From NCBI RefSeq assembly GCF_009496005.1, contig NZ_WIBF01000015.1:1-64000 (forward strand): a stretch of DNA of 64,000 bases. Reading direction: 5' to 3'. This document shows, piece after piece, positions 17,174-26,854 of the stretch. Numbering within the stretch: position 1 is the stretch's first letter; every line of letters starts with the position of its first letter. Origin of the DNA: Tritonibacter litoralis. GTDB lineage: Bacteria > Pseudomonadota > Alphaproteobacteria > Rhodobacterales > Rhodobacteraceae. The translations under genes and the position numbers were made by a program. A model generated the notes under the pieces. That model did no database searches. It saw nothing but the letters and a program-made list of their open reading frames with translations, and had not been told where the DNA came from.

Positions 17174-19570
17174 TTACCCACGCAACTCACCGCCGGTGGC
17201 TTTGGTCACTTTGGCGATGATCTTCTCACTCACCGCTTCAATGTCCTTTTCTTTCAGCGTCTTGTCGGTCGGTTGTAGGCGCACCGTGATGGCTAGGGAT
17301 TTCTTGCCCTCGCCCAGTGACCCACCAATGAACTCATCAAAGACGCGGACATCCGTGATCAGCGCCTTGTCGGCACCAGCCGCGGCATTGACCAGCGTCA
17401 GCGCCTCGACACCGGCATCCACGACAAAGGCAAAGTCACGCTCCACCGCTTGCAGGTCGCTGATGTCCAGCGCCGCGCGGGTGGTGGCCGATTTACGCGG
17501 CAGCGGGATTTCTTCGGGCCAGATGGTAAAGGCCACGGCTGCGCCTTTGATACCCAGCTCTGCCAGAACCTTGGGATGCACCTCGCCAAAGACGCCCAGC
17601 GTCTTTTTCGGGCCCAGACAGATGCGACCGTGACGGCCCGGATGCCACCAGGCGTCGCCATCGCGCAGGATCTGCACCTTGGCCGGTGCGCCGATTGCGC
17701 TCAGCACCGCCTCGATATCGGCTTTGGCGTCAAACACATCCACATCGCGCGAGGCACCGTGCACATCCTTGGGACCGTTTTTACCGACCAACAAGCCCGC
17801 GATCTGCTCGCGCTGTTCACCCGGCTCACCGCCATGGAACACCGGACCCGCTTCAAACAGCGCAAGATCCATAAAGCCGCGCGCCTGGTTGCGGGCGGCT
17901 GCCTGCAACAGACCCGGCAAGAGATCAGGGCGCATATGACTCATCTCGGATGAAATCGGGTTCGCCAGTTTGGTCACATCATCGCCACCGCCAAACAGCG
18001 CCGCTGCGGCCTGGTCGATAAAGGTATAGCTCACCAGCTCATTGTACCCCAACGCAGCTGAGGTCCGGCGCGCCATCTGCATGCGGCGCTGCTGCGGGGT
18101 CATCACCGGCTTGGGGATGCCCGGCGTCAGACGCGGCAAGGGCTTGCCCTGCAATTTGGTCAGCGACGCAATCCGCGCCACCTCTTCCACCAGATCGGCC
18201 TCCCCTTGCACATCGGGGCGCCAGCTGGGCACATGGGCCAGATTGCCCTCCAAACGGAAACCCAGACGGGTCAGGGTCTGGCGCTGATCGCTTTCGGGGA
18301 TCTCCATCCCCACCAGGGACTGCACCCGCTCAGGCTTTAACGCATAGGCACGCGCGTGATTTGGCACGTCGCCTGCAATCACAATCTCAGAGGGTTCGCC
18401 GCCACACAGATCCAGGATCATCTGCGACGCGCGTTCCAACCCTTCGACGGTGAATTCCGGATCGACGCCCCGTTCAAACCGATACCGCGCATCCGAGTTG
18501 ATCTTGAGCGCACGGCCTGTGGTCGCGATCTGGATATGATCCCAGAACGCGCTTTCAAGGAAGACGTCAACGGTCTCCTCGGTGCAGCCGGTGACCTCAC
18601 CGCCCATGATACCAGCGATGCTTTCAACACCATTGTCGTCCGAAATCACCATCTGCCCGGCAGAGAATGTGTATTCCTTCTCATCCAGTGCCAGCAGGGT
18701 TTCCCCGCCCTTGGCGCGGTGCACCCGCAGATTGCCCGCGACCTTGGCCACGTCAAACACATGCAGCGGGCGGTTCTGATCAAAGGTGAAGAAATTGGTG
18801 ATGTCCACCAGCGCCGAAATCGGGCGCAGACCAATGGCGGTCAACCGGTCCTGCAGCCATTTCGGGCTGGGGCCGTTTTTCACGCCCCGGATCACACGAC
18901 CGGCAAAGACCGGCGCCCCATCCAGCGTGTCGTCGTCAATGGTCACTTTGATCGGGCATGGGAACTTGCCCGGCAACGGGCTGTAATCGCGGGATTTCAA
19001 CTCCCCCAGACCCCGCGCCGCCAGATCGCGGGCAATGCCATAAACCCCCAGCGCATCCGGGCGGTTCGGGGTGATCGCAATTTCGATCATCGGGTCCACT
19101 TTGGCCGGGTCATTGGCGGCCAGCCAATCCACCAGTTTGTCGCCCACGTCGCCGCTGTCCAGTTCGGCAATCCCGTCGTGATCCTCACCCAGCTGCAATT
19201 CGCGCCAGGATGCCATCATCCCGTGGCTTTCAACGCCGCGGATCTTGCCCACCGACAGGGTGAAATCCAGCCCCGGCACATAATCACCGGGTTTACACAG
19301 AACAACCGTAATACCCGCACGCGCGTTTGGCGCGCCACAGACGATCTGCTTTTCGCCTTCATCGGTGATCACCTTGCAGACCCGCAAACGATCCGCATCG
19401 GGGTGCTGTTCAGCCGCTTCGATCTTGGCCAGAGTAAAGGCTTTCAGCGTGTCCGCCGGGTTCACCACCTCTTCGACCTCAAGGCCGAGGTCGGTCAGTG
19501 CGTCACAGATCTCATCCACTGTTGCGGTGGTGTCGAGATGTTCTTTCAGCCAGGACAGCGTGAATTTCAT
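17174..19570 (-). CDS. pheT: Phenylalanyl-tRNA synthetase beta subunit
   Basis: 798 residues. It shows the N-terminal MKFTLSWLKEHLDT, the tRNA-binding (EMAP-like) domain (about 39-148), the B3/B4 editing region, the B5 DNA-binding-like fold, a catalytic-like core and the C-terminal FDX-ACB anticodon domain (about 705-797). With PheS it charges tRNA-Phe as an alpha2beta2 enzyme. Unlike the common pheS-pheT pair, two unrelated genes separate it from pheS here, all on the same strand. It starts 89 nt after the hydrolase stop. Confidence 0.97.
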   Translation of the reverse strand: MKFTLSWLKEHLDTTATVDEICDALTDLGLEVEEVVNPADTLKAFTLAKIEAAEQHPDADRLRVCKVITDEGEKQIVCGAPNARAGITVVLCKPGDYVPGLDFTLSVGKIRGVESHGMMASWRELQLGEDHDGIAELDSGDVGDKLVDWLAANDPAKVDPMIEIAITPNRPDALGVYGIARDLAARGLGELKSRDYSPLPGKFPCPIKVTIDDDTLDGAPVFAGRVIRGVKNGPSPKWLQDRLTAIGLRPISALVDITNFFTFDQNRPLHVFDVAKVAGNLRVHRAKGGETLLALDEKEYTFSAGQMVISDDNGVESIAGIMGGEVTGCTEETVDVFLESAFWDHIQIATTGRALKINSDARYRFERGVDPEFTVEGLERASQMILDLCGGEPSEIVIAGDVPNHARAYALKPERVQSLVGMEIPESDQRQTLTRLGFRLEGNLAHVPSWRPDVQGEADLVEEVARIASLTKLQGKPLPRLTPGIPKPVMTPQQRRMQMARRTSAALGYNELVSYTFIDQAAAALFGGGDDVTKLANPISSEMSHMRPDLLPGLLQAAARNQARGFMDLALFEAGPVFHGGEPGEQREQIAGLLVGKNGPKDVHGASRDVDVFDAKADIEAVLSAIGAPAKVQILRDGDAWWHPGRHGRICLGPKKTLGVFGEVHPKVLAELGIKGAAVAFTIWPEEIPLPRKSATTRAALDISDLQAVERDFAFVVDAGVEALTLVNAAAGADKALITDVRVFDEFIGGSLGEGKKSLAITVRLQPTDKTLKEKDIEAVSEKIIAKVTKATGGELRG

Positions 19571-19659
19571 CGGTCAAGGATCCCTTGGCAAGCCATGCGT
19601 GTTCCCGCAGGCAATGGCAAAGATTGGCCCAAGGTGCAAGCCTTGGTCGTCCCCCAGCT

Positions 19660-20478
19660 TCAAGGATATGAGGGAGTGAGACCCAAAAGCTCGTCCAGCT
19701 GCCGGCCGATCCAGCCATGGGGGACAAAATGGCCGCCGGGGTGCAGATCCAGCACCACCTTGCCCGCGTCACACTCCCAGGCCTCACGGTGGAAGGTCAG
19801 AAATTCGCGCACCTGCCAGTCGCCCCCGTCCTGCCCCGCGCCACAACCCAGCCGCGCGCGCCACAGGCCCACGGCATAACTCGGATCATTGCCGGGCCCG
19901 GTCGGAAACCCCATCACGCTATCATCCAGCCCATGCACATGGCGCACCTCATGGGGGGCCTCAGCACATTCCACATCCGTGCGCATCGTCCCGGCAATCG
20001 CCAGCAAGGCCGCCACATGGTCGCCGCTTTCACAGGCATAACGCCAGGCCATCACCGACCCCAATGAGTAGCCCGAGACATAGATCTTCTCCAGATCAAC
20101 CGGATAGTGTTTGGCGACATCTTCCAGCACCAGATTGGTGAAATCGACCTCGGTGCTGTCGGGGCTCCAGTAATTCCAGGCCCGCCCAACGCTGTTGGGG
20201 GTCACCAGCAACACACCGCGCCGCTTGGTCGAGGCCCCGATCCGGTCGCTTTTCTGCGCATGGATGCCATTGCGCCCCCAGCCGTGATAATGGACCAACA
20301 CCGGCAAGGGCGTCTCACCATCCCAACCATCCGGCTCCATCACATGATAGGATCGCGCCCCCAGTTCACAGGGCTGATCCAGATGGCAATCCGATTTCTT
20401 CCACGGCCCCATGGCATCAGCCTGTGGCGCAACGGTGATCAGGCCCAAAGCGGCCAAAAGGGCAAAGGTGTATCTCAT
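19660..20478 (-). CDS. Secreted alpha/beta hydrolase, PHB depolymerase-like esterase
   Basis: 272 residues with a signal peptide (about 1-22, ending ADA). The nucleophile elbow is VSGYSLGSVMAW (Ser about 133) and the oxyanion segment PLPVLVHYHGWGRNG is near residue 60. DLHPGGHFVPHGW supplies the likely catalytic His. It resembles the LpqC/PHB-depolymerase esterase group; the polymer or ester it cuts is unknown. It sits between pheS and pheT on the same strand. Several cysteines suggest disulfides. Confidence 0.82.
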   Translation of the reverse strand: MRYTFALLAALGLITVAPQADAMGPWKKSDCHLDQPCELGARSYHVMEPDGWDGETPLPVLVHYHGWGRNGIHAQKSDRIGASTKRRGVLLVTPNSVGRAWNYWSPDSTEVDFTNLVLEDVAKHYPVDLEKIYVSGYSLGSVMAWRYACESGDHVAALLAIAGTMRTDVECAEAPHEVRHVHGLDDSVMGFPTGPGNDPSYAVGLWRARLGCGAGQDGGDWQVREFLTFHREAWECDAGKVVLDLHPGGHFVPHGWIGRQLDELLGLTPSYP

Positions 20479-20587
20479 GCCCCGGACCCTAAAAGATTTG
20501 CGCGCACAGTCACTTCACATGTGGGTTAGTGCGGAGCCGTCGCCACCTAAAAACGGCGAAAATGCGAACCTATGTGCACTCCACAAA

Positions 20588-20678
20588 GGGCAGCGCCCGA
20601 TCCTGGGTGGGTGCGAAAGCGCCCTCCGTTTGGCCGAACGCAAACCAAAGGTTTGACGCGGAGGGTCGGGCGCTGCCC
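20588..20678. repeat. Bulged long inverted repeat
   Basis: Outer arms of 13 bp (GGGCAGCGCCCGA at 20588-20600; complement 20666-20678) and inner arms CCCTCCG/CGGAGGG (20622-20628, 20659-20665) with a 21-nt bulge on one side. It separates the small membrane protein from the hydrolase gene within the pheS-pheT interval. Confidence 0.7.
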
Positions 20679-20702
20679 GGCCTGTCACCTGTGCTAAGCG
20701 CA

Positions 20703-20999
20703 CTACTTGCGAAATCCCTTCAACATATTTTGGTTCTTACGCAATTGCTTTTCAGCAGTGCGCTTCTTCACATACACCTGTTTGAAATGGCGGTGGGCCA
20801 CAAAACCAAACACCCACAGAGATGGTACAAGTATCACAAACACTAAGGCCGCCAGCCAGCCAGGCGCATTTTCTACAACCAAGAAAATAAGTACCACCGC
20901 AAGCATTTCGATCGCGATGGCTTGCCACAGTTTCAACCGCTTCACTTGCGCATCACACCAATCGATGTAACGCGCGAGATAGTAGCCAAAGGCAAACAC
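20703..20999 (-). CDS. Small membrane protein of unknown function
   Basis: 98 residues with two hydrophobic segments (about 27-43 and 49-68) and a very basic C-terminus (KKRTAEKQLRKNQNMLKGFRK). It begins with GTG directly after the pheS stop codon, which suggests translational coupling. Not recognised as a named family. Its conserved position would have to be checked in other Rhodobacteraceae. Confidence 0.65.
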   Translation of the reverse strand: MFAFGYYLARYIDWCDAQVKRLKLWQAIAIEMLAVVLIFLVVENAPGWLAALVFVILVPSLWVFGFVAHRHFKQVYVKKRTAEKQLRKNQNMLKGFRK

Positions 21000-22076
21000 T
21001 TACCGGCTCAAACCTCCATGCAGCGTTGGCAGGTCCAGACATTGGAAACCATAGTGACGCAGCCAGCGCAGGTCGCTGTCGAAGAAGGCGCGCAGGTCAG
21101 GGATGCCGTATTTCAGCATCGCCAGACGGTCGATCCCGATACCAAAGGCAAAGCCTTGATAAACCTCGGGGTCAATCCCACCGGCCGCGATCACCTTGGG
21201 GTGCACCATACCGGAGCCCAGAACCTCAAGCCAGTCATCGCCCTCGCCCACTTTCAGCGTGCCCCCTTCCCAGGAGCAGCGGATGTCCACTTCGGCAGAA
21301 GGTTCGGTGAAGGGGAAGTGGCTGGCACGGAAGCGCAGCTCCACATCATCAACCTCAAAGAAGGCCTTCACAAACTCTTCCAGCACCCATTTCAGGTTCG
21401 CCATGGAGATGTCCTTGTCCAGCGCAAGCCCTTCGACCTGGTGGAACATCGGCGTGTGAGTCTGGTCGTAATCGGCGCGGTACACACCGCCCGGACAGAT
21501 AATGCGCAACGGCGCGCCCAGTTTCTCCATCGAGCGGATCTGCACGGGGCTGGTATGGGTGCGCAGCACATGCGGCGGGCGATCATCGCCTTCCGCGCGG
21601 CTCATATAGAATGTGTCCATCTCGGCCCGTGCGGGGTGATGGCCGGGGATGTTCAGCGCATCAAAGTTATACCAATCCGTGTCGATACGCGGACCTTCCT
21701 GAACGGAAAAGCCAAGCTCTGCAAAGATCGCAGTGATCTCTTCGCTGACCTGGCTGATCGGGTGCAGTGTGCCCTGGCGGCGCTGCGGGCGGGTCGGCAG
21801 GGTCACATCCAGCCATTCCGAGCGCAGGCGTTCGTCCAGCGCTGCATCGGCCAGCGCGGATTTTTTGGCAGCCAGTGCGGAATTGATCTCATCCTTCAGG
21901 GCATTCAGCGCCGGACCCGCCACCTGGCGTTCCTCGGCGGTCATCTTGCCCAGTTCGCGCATCTTCAGCGCCACTTCGCCCTTTTTGCCCACTGCGGCGA
22001 GGCGGATCGCCTCCAGCCCGGCCTCATCTGCGGCCTCAGCAATCTGGCCCAGGTATTTTGCCTTAAGATCGTCCAT
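21000..22076 (-). CDS. pheS: Phenylalanyl-tRNA synthetase alpha subunit
   Basis: 358 residues. The N-terminal coiled coil (about 1-90) is followed by the class II core: [17 protein letters not shown]-like motif near 105, motif 2 around [15 protein letters not shown], and motif 3 [18 protein letters not shown] (about 315-332). The Phe-binding and ATP-binding parts are complete. It is the first gene of the pheS-orf-hydrolase-pheT run and is divergent from the adenylate cyclase gene. Confidence 0.97.
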   Translation of the reverse strand: MDDLKAKYLGQIAEAADEAGLEAIRLAAVGKKGEVALKMRELGKMTAEERQVAGPALNALKDEINSALAAKKSALADAALDERLRSEWLDVTLPTRPQRRQGTLHPISQVSEEITAIFAELGFSVQEGPRIDTDWYNFDALNIPGHHPARAEMDTFYMSRAEGDDRPPHVLRTHTSPVQIRSMEKLGAPLRIICPGGVYRADYDQTHTPMFHQVEGLALDKDISMANLKWVLEEFVKAFFEVDDVELRFRASHFPFTEPSAEVDIRCSWEGGTLKVGEGDDWLEVLGSGMVHPKVIAAGGIDPEVYQGFAFGIGIDRLAMLKYGIPDLRAFFDSDLRWLRHYGFQCLDLPTLHGGLSR

Positions 22077-22305
22077 GACGGTCCCCCGAATTCTGCTTAG
22101 GCCCTGCTATCATAGCCGCGCGTGAAAGCAAGGGGATCCCGCATCCCATTTGCGCCTTCTTCGACGGAACGTGTCCGCTTCGCCGCCCTTGATCGGTACC
22201 GGGTGCATCCGTGCTCGGAAAAAACAACGCTGAACCCTTGCAGGCGCGGGCTACGCGCGCCATCTTTGGAACATTCTTGTTCCCCTCGCCTTTTGAGGAT
22301 CCGTT

Positions 22306-23307
22306 ATGACCGCCCAGATTACGCGCAAGCTCACCACCATTTTGGCGGCAGACGCCGAACGGTTCAGCACCGCGATGGAAGCGGATGAGGTTGGCACCTT
22401 TGGCGCGCTGAAATCCGCCCGCGCCGTGTTTCAACGTTTGATCGAACGCCACGGAGGCCGCATCGCCAATACTGCAGGCGACGGGCTGATTGCCGATTTC
22501 CCCTCGGTGGTGGAGGCGGTTCATTGCGCCATTGCCGTGCAACAGGATCTGGCCGCAGAAGACAACGGGCTGAATTTCCGCATCGGCATCCACCTGGGGG
22601 ATGTAATCTGTGACGGCGACGATCTGATCGGCGAAGGGGTGAACCTGGCCGCGCGTCTGCAGGCCATGGCGGAACCCGGCGGCATTCTGATCTCGCGCCA
22701 GGTCTATGAACAGGTCCACAACAAGCTGACCATCGGATTTGAATATCTGGGCGAACAACAGGCCAAAAACCTGCCTGAGGAGATCGACGTCTATCGGATT
22801 TCCATTGGCGCTCAGGACGCGCAGATCAACCGGGTCCGCCCCAAGGCCAAGCCCACCCCGCGCAAACGCCCCAGCAAAGTCGCCCAGGTCTGGAACGACA
22901 ATTTCGACAGCTACAACAGCGCGTCAGACGACAGATCGGACCAGGGCCCCAACACCGCCCGTTTCTCAGACCGCCCCTTTGGCCCGCTCACCCCGGACCA
23001 GATCCGCAAATGGCGCTGGATCGGTGGGCTTGTGGGCGGTGCTGTGGCGCTGAATGTGATATCGGGTGGCGGCTTTTGGGTGGCCTGGCCCCTGTGGGTT
23101 TTGACCTTTCTCTATTGTTTCCGCCATGGGGAGACCACTTTGGGTTTGCGCCCGTTTAAAACCATCCCGGTGCGGATCTGGCTGTTGATGGTCTTCCTGA
23201 TCGGCATCAATATCATGAGCTTTTCTGGCCCCTGGGCGATCTTCCCGGTTGGGGCATTGCTGGCCTACAGCCTCCTGTTGCGGGGCAGCAAACCCGCCGA
23301 GGAATAG
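22306..23307 (+). CDS. Class III adenylate/guanylate cyclase with C-terminal membrane segments
   Basis: 333 residues. The cyclase domain (about 8-170) keeps the two metal-binding aspartates in ILAADAERFS (D16) and NTAGDGLIADF (D59), and IGIHLGDVICDGDDLIGEGVNLAARLQ carries the transition-state Asn/Arg. A basic, Pro-rich linker (about 172-225) leads to a hydrophobic region with about three to four membrane segments. Cytosolic catalysis by a membrane-tethered enzyme is likely; the sensed signal is unknown. It is divergent from pheS. Confidence 0.88.
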   Translation: MTAQITRKLTTILAADAERFSTAMEADEVGTFGALKSARAVFQRLIERHGGRIANTAGDGLIADFPSVVEAVHCAIAVQQDLAAEDNGLNFRIGIHLGDVICDGDDLIGEGVNLAARLQAMAEPGGILISRQVYEQVHNKLTIGFEYLGEQQAKNLPEEIDVYRISIGAQDAQINRVRPKAKPTPRKRPSKVAQVWNDNFDSYNSASDDRSDQGPNTARFSDRPFGPLTPDQIRKWRWIGGLVGGAVALNVISGGGFWVAWPLWVLTFLYCFRHGETTLGLRPFKTIPVRIWLLMVFLIGINIMSFSGPWAIFPVGALLAYSLLLRGSKPAEE

Positions 23308-23457
23308 GCGCGCGATCAGCCGAGCACACGGGCAACTGCGGACACGGGCAAACGGGGGCCACAGTCAACGAGGGGCACGGGCAAACTGTCCCATTGCCGC
23401 TGCTGAAATCGGGCATATGTTGCAGGCTCAGATCCCGGCGTCCGGAGCACGCAGCAT

Positions 23458-24636
23458 ATGACAGCCCCCATCCCGTTTTTCTCTGCCGGGTTTCGCCCGA
23501 TGTTTCTGGGCGCAGCCCTTTGGGCGGCCGCCTCCATGCTGTTGTGGGTCCTTTTCTGGACGGGGTTCACCGAATGGTCACCGGCCTGGACCCCGCTGGA
23601 TTGGCATGTGCATGAGCTGTTGTTTGGCTATGGCGGTGCGGTTCTGGCTGGGTTCCTGCTGACGGCGATCCCCACCTGGACCGGGCGCGCGCCGGTGTCG
23701 GGCTGGCCTTTGGCCGGGCTGTTTCTGGTCTGGCTGCTGGGACGTCTGACGGTGATCGCAGCCCTTGGGCTACCAGCGGCGGTGACCACGCTGTTGGCTC
23801 TCGCCTTTCCGGTCACCTTCACCCTGACTGCGGCCTATGAGGTCACGCGCGGCGGCAATTGGCGCAATCTGCCGGTGATCCTGCTGTGTGCTGGGTTCAC
23901 CCTGGCCAATCTCCTGTTTCTTCTGGCCGCACAAGAGGCAGCGCCAGTGGACACCGCTCTGGGTGCACGCATTGGGCTGGCGGTTTTGATCCTGTTGATC
24001 AGCCTGATTGGTGGGCGCATCGTGCCGCTGTTCACCCGCAACTGGATCCGCCGCCACCAGATCTCAGCCCCGCAGCCGCCCGAGTTCGGCCCGGTCGATG
24101 GCGCAGTTCTGATGACCAGCACCGCCACTTTGTTCCTTTGGTGCGCCCTGCCCGATCACGCCGCCACCGGAGCCGCGATGATCCTGTTGGGCCTCGCCCA
24201 CCTGTGGCGGATGAGCCGCTGGCAAGGCCTGCGCACCCTGCGTGATCCTCTGCTCAGCGGTCTGCACATGGGCTATGGCTTTGTGCCATTGGGCTGTGTC
24301 CTCACAGGGCTTGCGGCGCTGAGCGATCAGGTTGACCCGGTTGCGGGGCTGCACGCCTGGACCGCAGGCGCCATCGGCACCATGACGCTGACGGTGATGG
24401 CACGCGCAAGCCTGGGCCATTCTGGCCGCGCTTTGACCGCCACACCGGTGGAGTGGTTCTATCTGACTGCAATTGTCGCGTCTGGAGTGTGCCGGATCCT
24501 GTCGGCCCTGGGCCTGTTCAGCACGCCATTGCTGCATCTGTCAGCCAGCCTGTGGATCCTGGCCTTTCTGGCCTTTGCCTTGCGCTTTCTGCCGGTGATG
24601 CTGCAGCCCCGCCTGCCCTCAGGCACAGAGGCGTAG
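23458..24636 (+). CDS. nnrS: NnrS family membrane protein (nitric oxide/nitrosative stress)
   Basis: 392 residues and about 12 membrane segments. FFSAGFRPMFLGAALWA at the start and WHVHELLFGYGGAVLAGFLLTAIPTWTGR (split over 50-75) are the NnrS hallmarks, with His residues thought to bind heme/copper. NnrS relieves NO stress in denitrifying and other bacteria. No NO reductase or nitrite reductase gene lies nearby. The start ATG directly follows GCAT; a clear ribosome site is not obvious. Its last 18 nt overlap the convergent Hint gene. Confidence 0.88.
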   Translation: MTAPIPFFSAGFRPMFLGAALWAAASMLLWVLFWTGFTEWSPAWTPLDWHVHELLFGYGGAVLAGFLLTAIPTWTGRAPVSGWPLAGLFLVWLLGRLTVIAALGLPAAVTTLLALAFPVTFTLTAAYEVTRGGNWRNLPVILLCAGFTLANLLFLLAAQEAAPVDTALGARIGLAVLILLISLIGGRIVPLFTRNWIRRHQISAPQPPEFGPVDGAVLMTSTATLFLWCALPDHAATGAAMILLGLAHLWRMSRWQGLRTLRDPLLSGLHMGYGFVPLGCVLTGLAALSDQVDPVAGLHAWTAGAIGTMTLTVMARASLGHSGRALTATPVEWFYLTAIVASGVCRILSALGLFSTPLLHLSASLWILAFLAFALRFLPVMLQPRLPSGTEA

Positions 24637-25719
24637 CGCGCCAGATCCCATCAAGCTTCCAACCAAAACACCCGCCTCGCGCCCCCGTGCCACCGGGCGA
24701 GCCGTGGCCCCAAATCCAGCCCGCCCCGCACGCAGCCCCGGAAACAGGGCAAAGATCTCGGCCGCCGTGTCATGGGACCAGCCTTTCATGCCTTCCACCC
24801 CGGGAAAGAAGCTTTCGGAGATCAGACCATGGGTGGTCACCAGCTGATGGGTATCAAACAGCAGATGCACATAGGTCACCAGATCCTGCGGCGCGCGCGT
24901 CACGGCGCGACCATCGATCAACGCCTTGGCAGGCACCAGAATTTCATCCACGCCAAAATGCAGCTCGGCCTGCCAGCCCGTTATCAGCAGCCGATGCTGC
25001 GGAGAGACCCGCAGATCCACCTCTGCCCCCAGCGTGCCTTGGGCGATCCGCACCGGCGCAAACGCACCTTGTCCGCGCACGGTTGTCTGTCCCACCCAAC
25101 GCAGAACCTGCGACCCGTGATCGCGTGTCATCACCCGGTCACCGGCCCGCAGCGCCTCGACCCGGCGTGGACCGGACGGGGTGTCAACCAGGGTCCCGGC
25201 GGTGAAACAGGCAATCCCGGTATCGCCTGGCCCCAGATCGTCATAGACCAGCTGATCCGGATTGGGCTGATTGAACTGCAGTGTCGTCGTGGTCGCATTG
25301 GGCCCCACCAGAACCGGTAGGTTGTCGGACACAGCCCCCGCTGCCAGACCATCCACCGCCTGGATATTCTGCGTCCCGCCACCAATGTCATAAAAATCCA
25401 CCACCTCGGGCGTCGCTGTATTGGTCAGCGCATAGGCTTCATAATTGTTGGAGCCCCCGCCATCAGGATCCGTCAGCAGGATGTTGAAGTTATCCGCCGA
25501 GATGACAAAGATCACCTCACCATTGTCAGGATCGATGGAAACCTGCACATCCGGATGGGTCAGCGGCACCTCAAGCCCGACCTGACCGTTGGCCTGGTAA
25601 AAGGACACCGTAAAATCCGCCGGATCATCCGCAGGGGACAAGGCCACCTCAAGGAATTCGGACACGCCAGACCGATTGGCATAGGCGTTTGAATAATGCA
25701 GTTCACTGATACGAGCCAT
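24619..25719 (-). CDS. Hint domain protein (type I secretion-like)
   Basis: 366 residues. The N-terminal 165 residues form a beta-rich, lamin-tail-like region (ISELHYSNAYANRSGVSEFLEVAL). The Hint domain starts at IACFTAGTLVDTPSGPRRVEAL (Cys171 about) and runs through SPQHRLLITGW and TYVHLLFDTHQLVTTHGLISESF. Such Hint_2 proteins are abundant in Roseobacters and may self-process after secretion. There is no signal peptide. The 3' end overlaps nnrS by 18 nt, tail to tail. Confidence 0.88.
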   Translation of the reverse strand: MARISELHYSNAYANRSGVSEFLEVALSPADDPADFTVSFYQANGQVGLEVPLTHPDVQVSIDPDNGEVIFVISADNFNILLTDPDGGGSNNYEAYALTNTATPEVVDFYDIGGGTQNIQAVDGLAAGAVSDNLPVLVGPNATTTTLQFNQPNPDQLVYDDLGPGDTGIACFTAGTLVDTPSGPRRVEALRAGDRVMTRDHGSQVLRWVGQTTVRGQGAFAPVRIAQGTLGAEVDLRVSPQHRLLITGWQAELHFGVDEILVPAKALIDGRAVTRAPQDLVTYVHLLFDTHQLVTTHGLISESFFPGVEGMKGWSHDTAAEIFALFPGLRAGRAGFGATARPVARGREAGVLVGSLMGSGALRLCA

Positions 25720-25805
25720 GTGCGCTTCCGTTAAAGTACTAAAAAAGAATTACGGAAGATTTAGGTAAAATTAAGGAGAACTCTGCCGATTTCTCCCCGT
25801 ATCGC

Positions 25806-25836
25806 AAAAAAAAACCCGCCGGATTGCTCCGACGGG
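25806..25836 (-). terminator. Terminator of rpmI-rplT
   Basis: CCCGTCGG...CCGGCGGG hairpin followed by nine T on the minus strand, 27 nt past the rplT stop. Confidence 0.9.
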
Positions 25837-25862
25837 TCTCAGATCTTTCGTTGCTGAACAGC

Positions 25863-26228
25863 TTAGGCTGCCAGAGCGTCCTGAGCTTGTTTCACGATCG
25901 CACCAAATGCTTCGGGTTCGTGAACCGCCAGGTCCGCCAGAACCTTACGGTCGACTTCGATACCAGCCAGGTTCAGACCGTTGATGAAACGCGAATATGT
26001 CAGCGCCTCGTCGTGGCTGCGGACGGCGGCGTTGATACGCTGGATCCACAATGCGCGGAAATTCCGCTTGCGGTTCTTACGGTCACGGGTTGCATATTGG
26101 TTGGCCTTATCGACGGCCTGGCGCGCGACCTTAAAGGTGCTCTTGCGGCGGCCATAATAACCTTTTGCAGCCTTGATGACTTTCTTGTGACGGGCGTGAG
26201 TGACGGTACCACCTTTAACGCGGGACAT
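25863..26228 (-). CDS. rplT: 50S ribosomal protein L20
   Basis: 121 residues: [29 protein letters not shown] start and the conserved [20 protein letters not shown]20 binds 23S rRNA early in assembly. It lies 15 nt after rpmI, as in most bacteria; infC is not adjacent. Confidence 0.98.
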   Translation of the reverse strand: MSRVKGGTVTHARHKKVIKAAKGYYGRRKSTFKVARQAVDKANQYATRDRKNRKRNFRALWIQRINAAVRSHDEALTYSRFINGLNLAGIEVDRKVLADLAVHEPEAFGAIVKQAQDALAA

Positions 26229-26243
26229 ATCTCAGATCTCCTC

Positions 26244-26444
26244 TTAACGGTCGTAGGGCATGTAGCCCTTGACGGTTTTTGCGTCGGGCTTGGACAGGGT
26301 GGTGGTGCCGCGGGCATCACGGATGAATTTGGTGGTACGCTTGATCATGCCGTGGCGCTTGCCGGCCTGACCTGCTTTGACCTTACCGCTTGCGGTAACC
26401 TTAAAGCGCTTCTTGGCGCTCGATTTTGTCTTCATTTTGGGCAT
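26244..26444 (-). CDS. rpmI: 50S ribosomal protein L35
   Basis: 66 residues from [20 protein letters not shown] to the end [11 protein letters not shown], the normal L35 length and content. The longer frame up to 26768 is not family-like; GAAGGAGAC-type sequence precedes the ATG at 26444. Operon with rplT. Confidence 0.97.
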   Translation of the reverse strand: MPKMKTKSSAKKRFKVTASGKVKAGQAGKRHGMIKRTTKFIRDARGTTTLSKPDAKTVKGYMPYDR

Positions 26445-26854
26445 TTCCGTCTCCTTCAATGCGGGTTCGCAATCCACGCGACTCGGCATGCCACTTAGCC
26501 GGACGCGCGATGAGTGGCGCCGTTTAGACGCTTTGAAAGGCAATGGCAAGCCCGACAGGCCCGAAAAGCCAAAAAACCACCGGTCAGTTATGGCGCTGCA
26601 GGCCCCAACGGGCCGCGCGGTTGGGGCAAATTGCGCAAATAACCTGATGGATAACGTACGCCGAATTTTTAATTCGCCTGTGCCACAAGACGCGCACTTA
26701 CGCTCTTTTTGTCGCGGCTTCACACGCCACAACACATTCACCTCATCGAATATTGCTTTTCCGCTCAAGATTTACAAAAAGTTAACGCGAGACCAGAAAT
26801 GGAACAATGAGTCGACCGCACAGCAAATCTCGATGACACGAGGGACGATTTCAC
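26445..26854. other. Intergenic region, rpmI leader and VPLPA-CTERM promoter
   Basis: About 410 bp between divergent genes. The half near rpmI probably carries the rpmI-rplT promoter and a leader; the half near 26750-26850 is AT-richer and likely carries the promoter of the + strand gene. No gene was recognised. Confidence 0.5.

Noticed and set aside
18356-19879. 507-codon open frame on the + strand
   Set aside because: It is antisense to pheT, which is certain; the frame is a GC-rich codon shadow without any domain.
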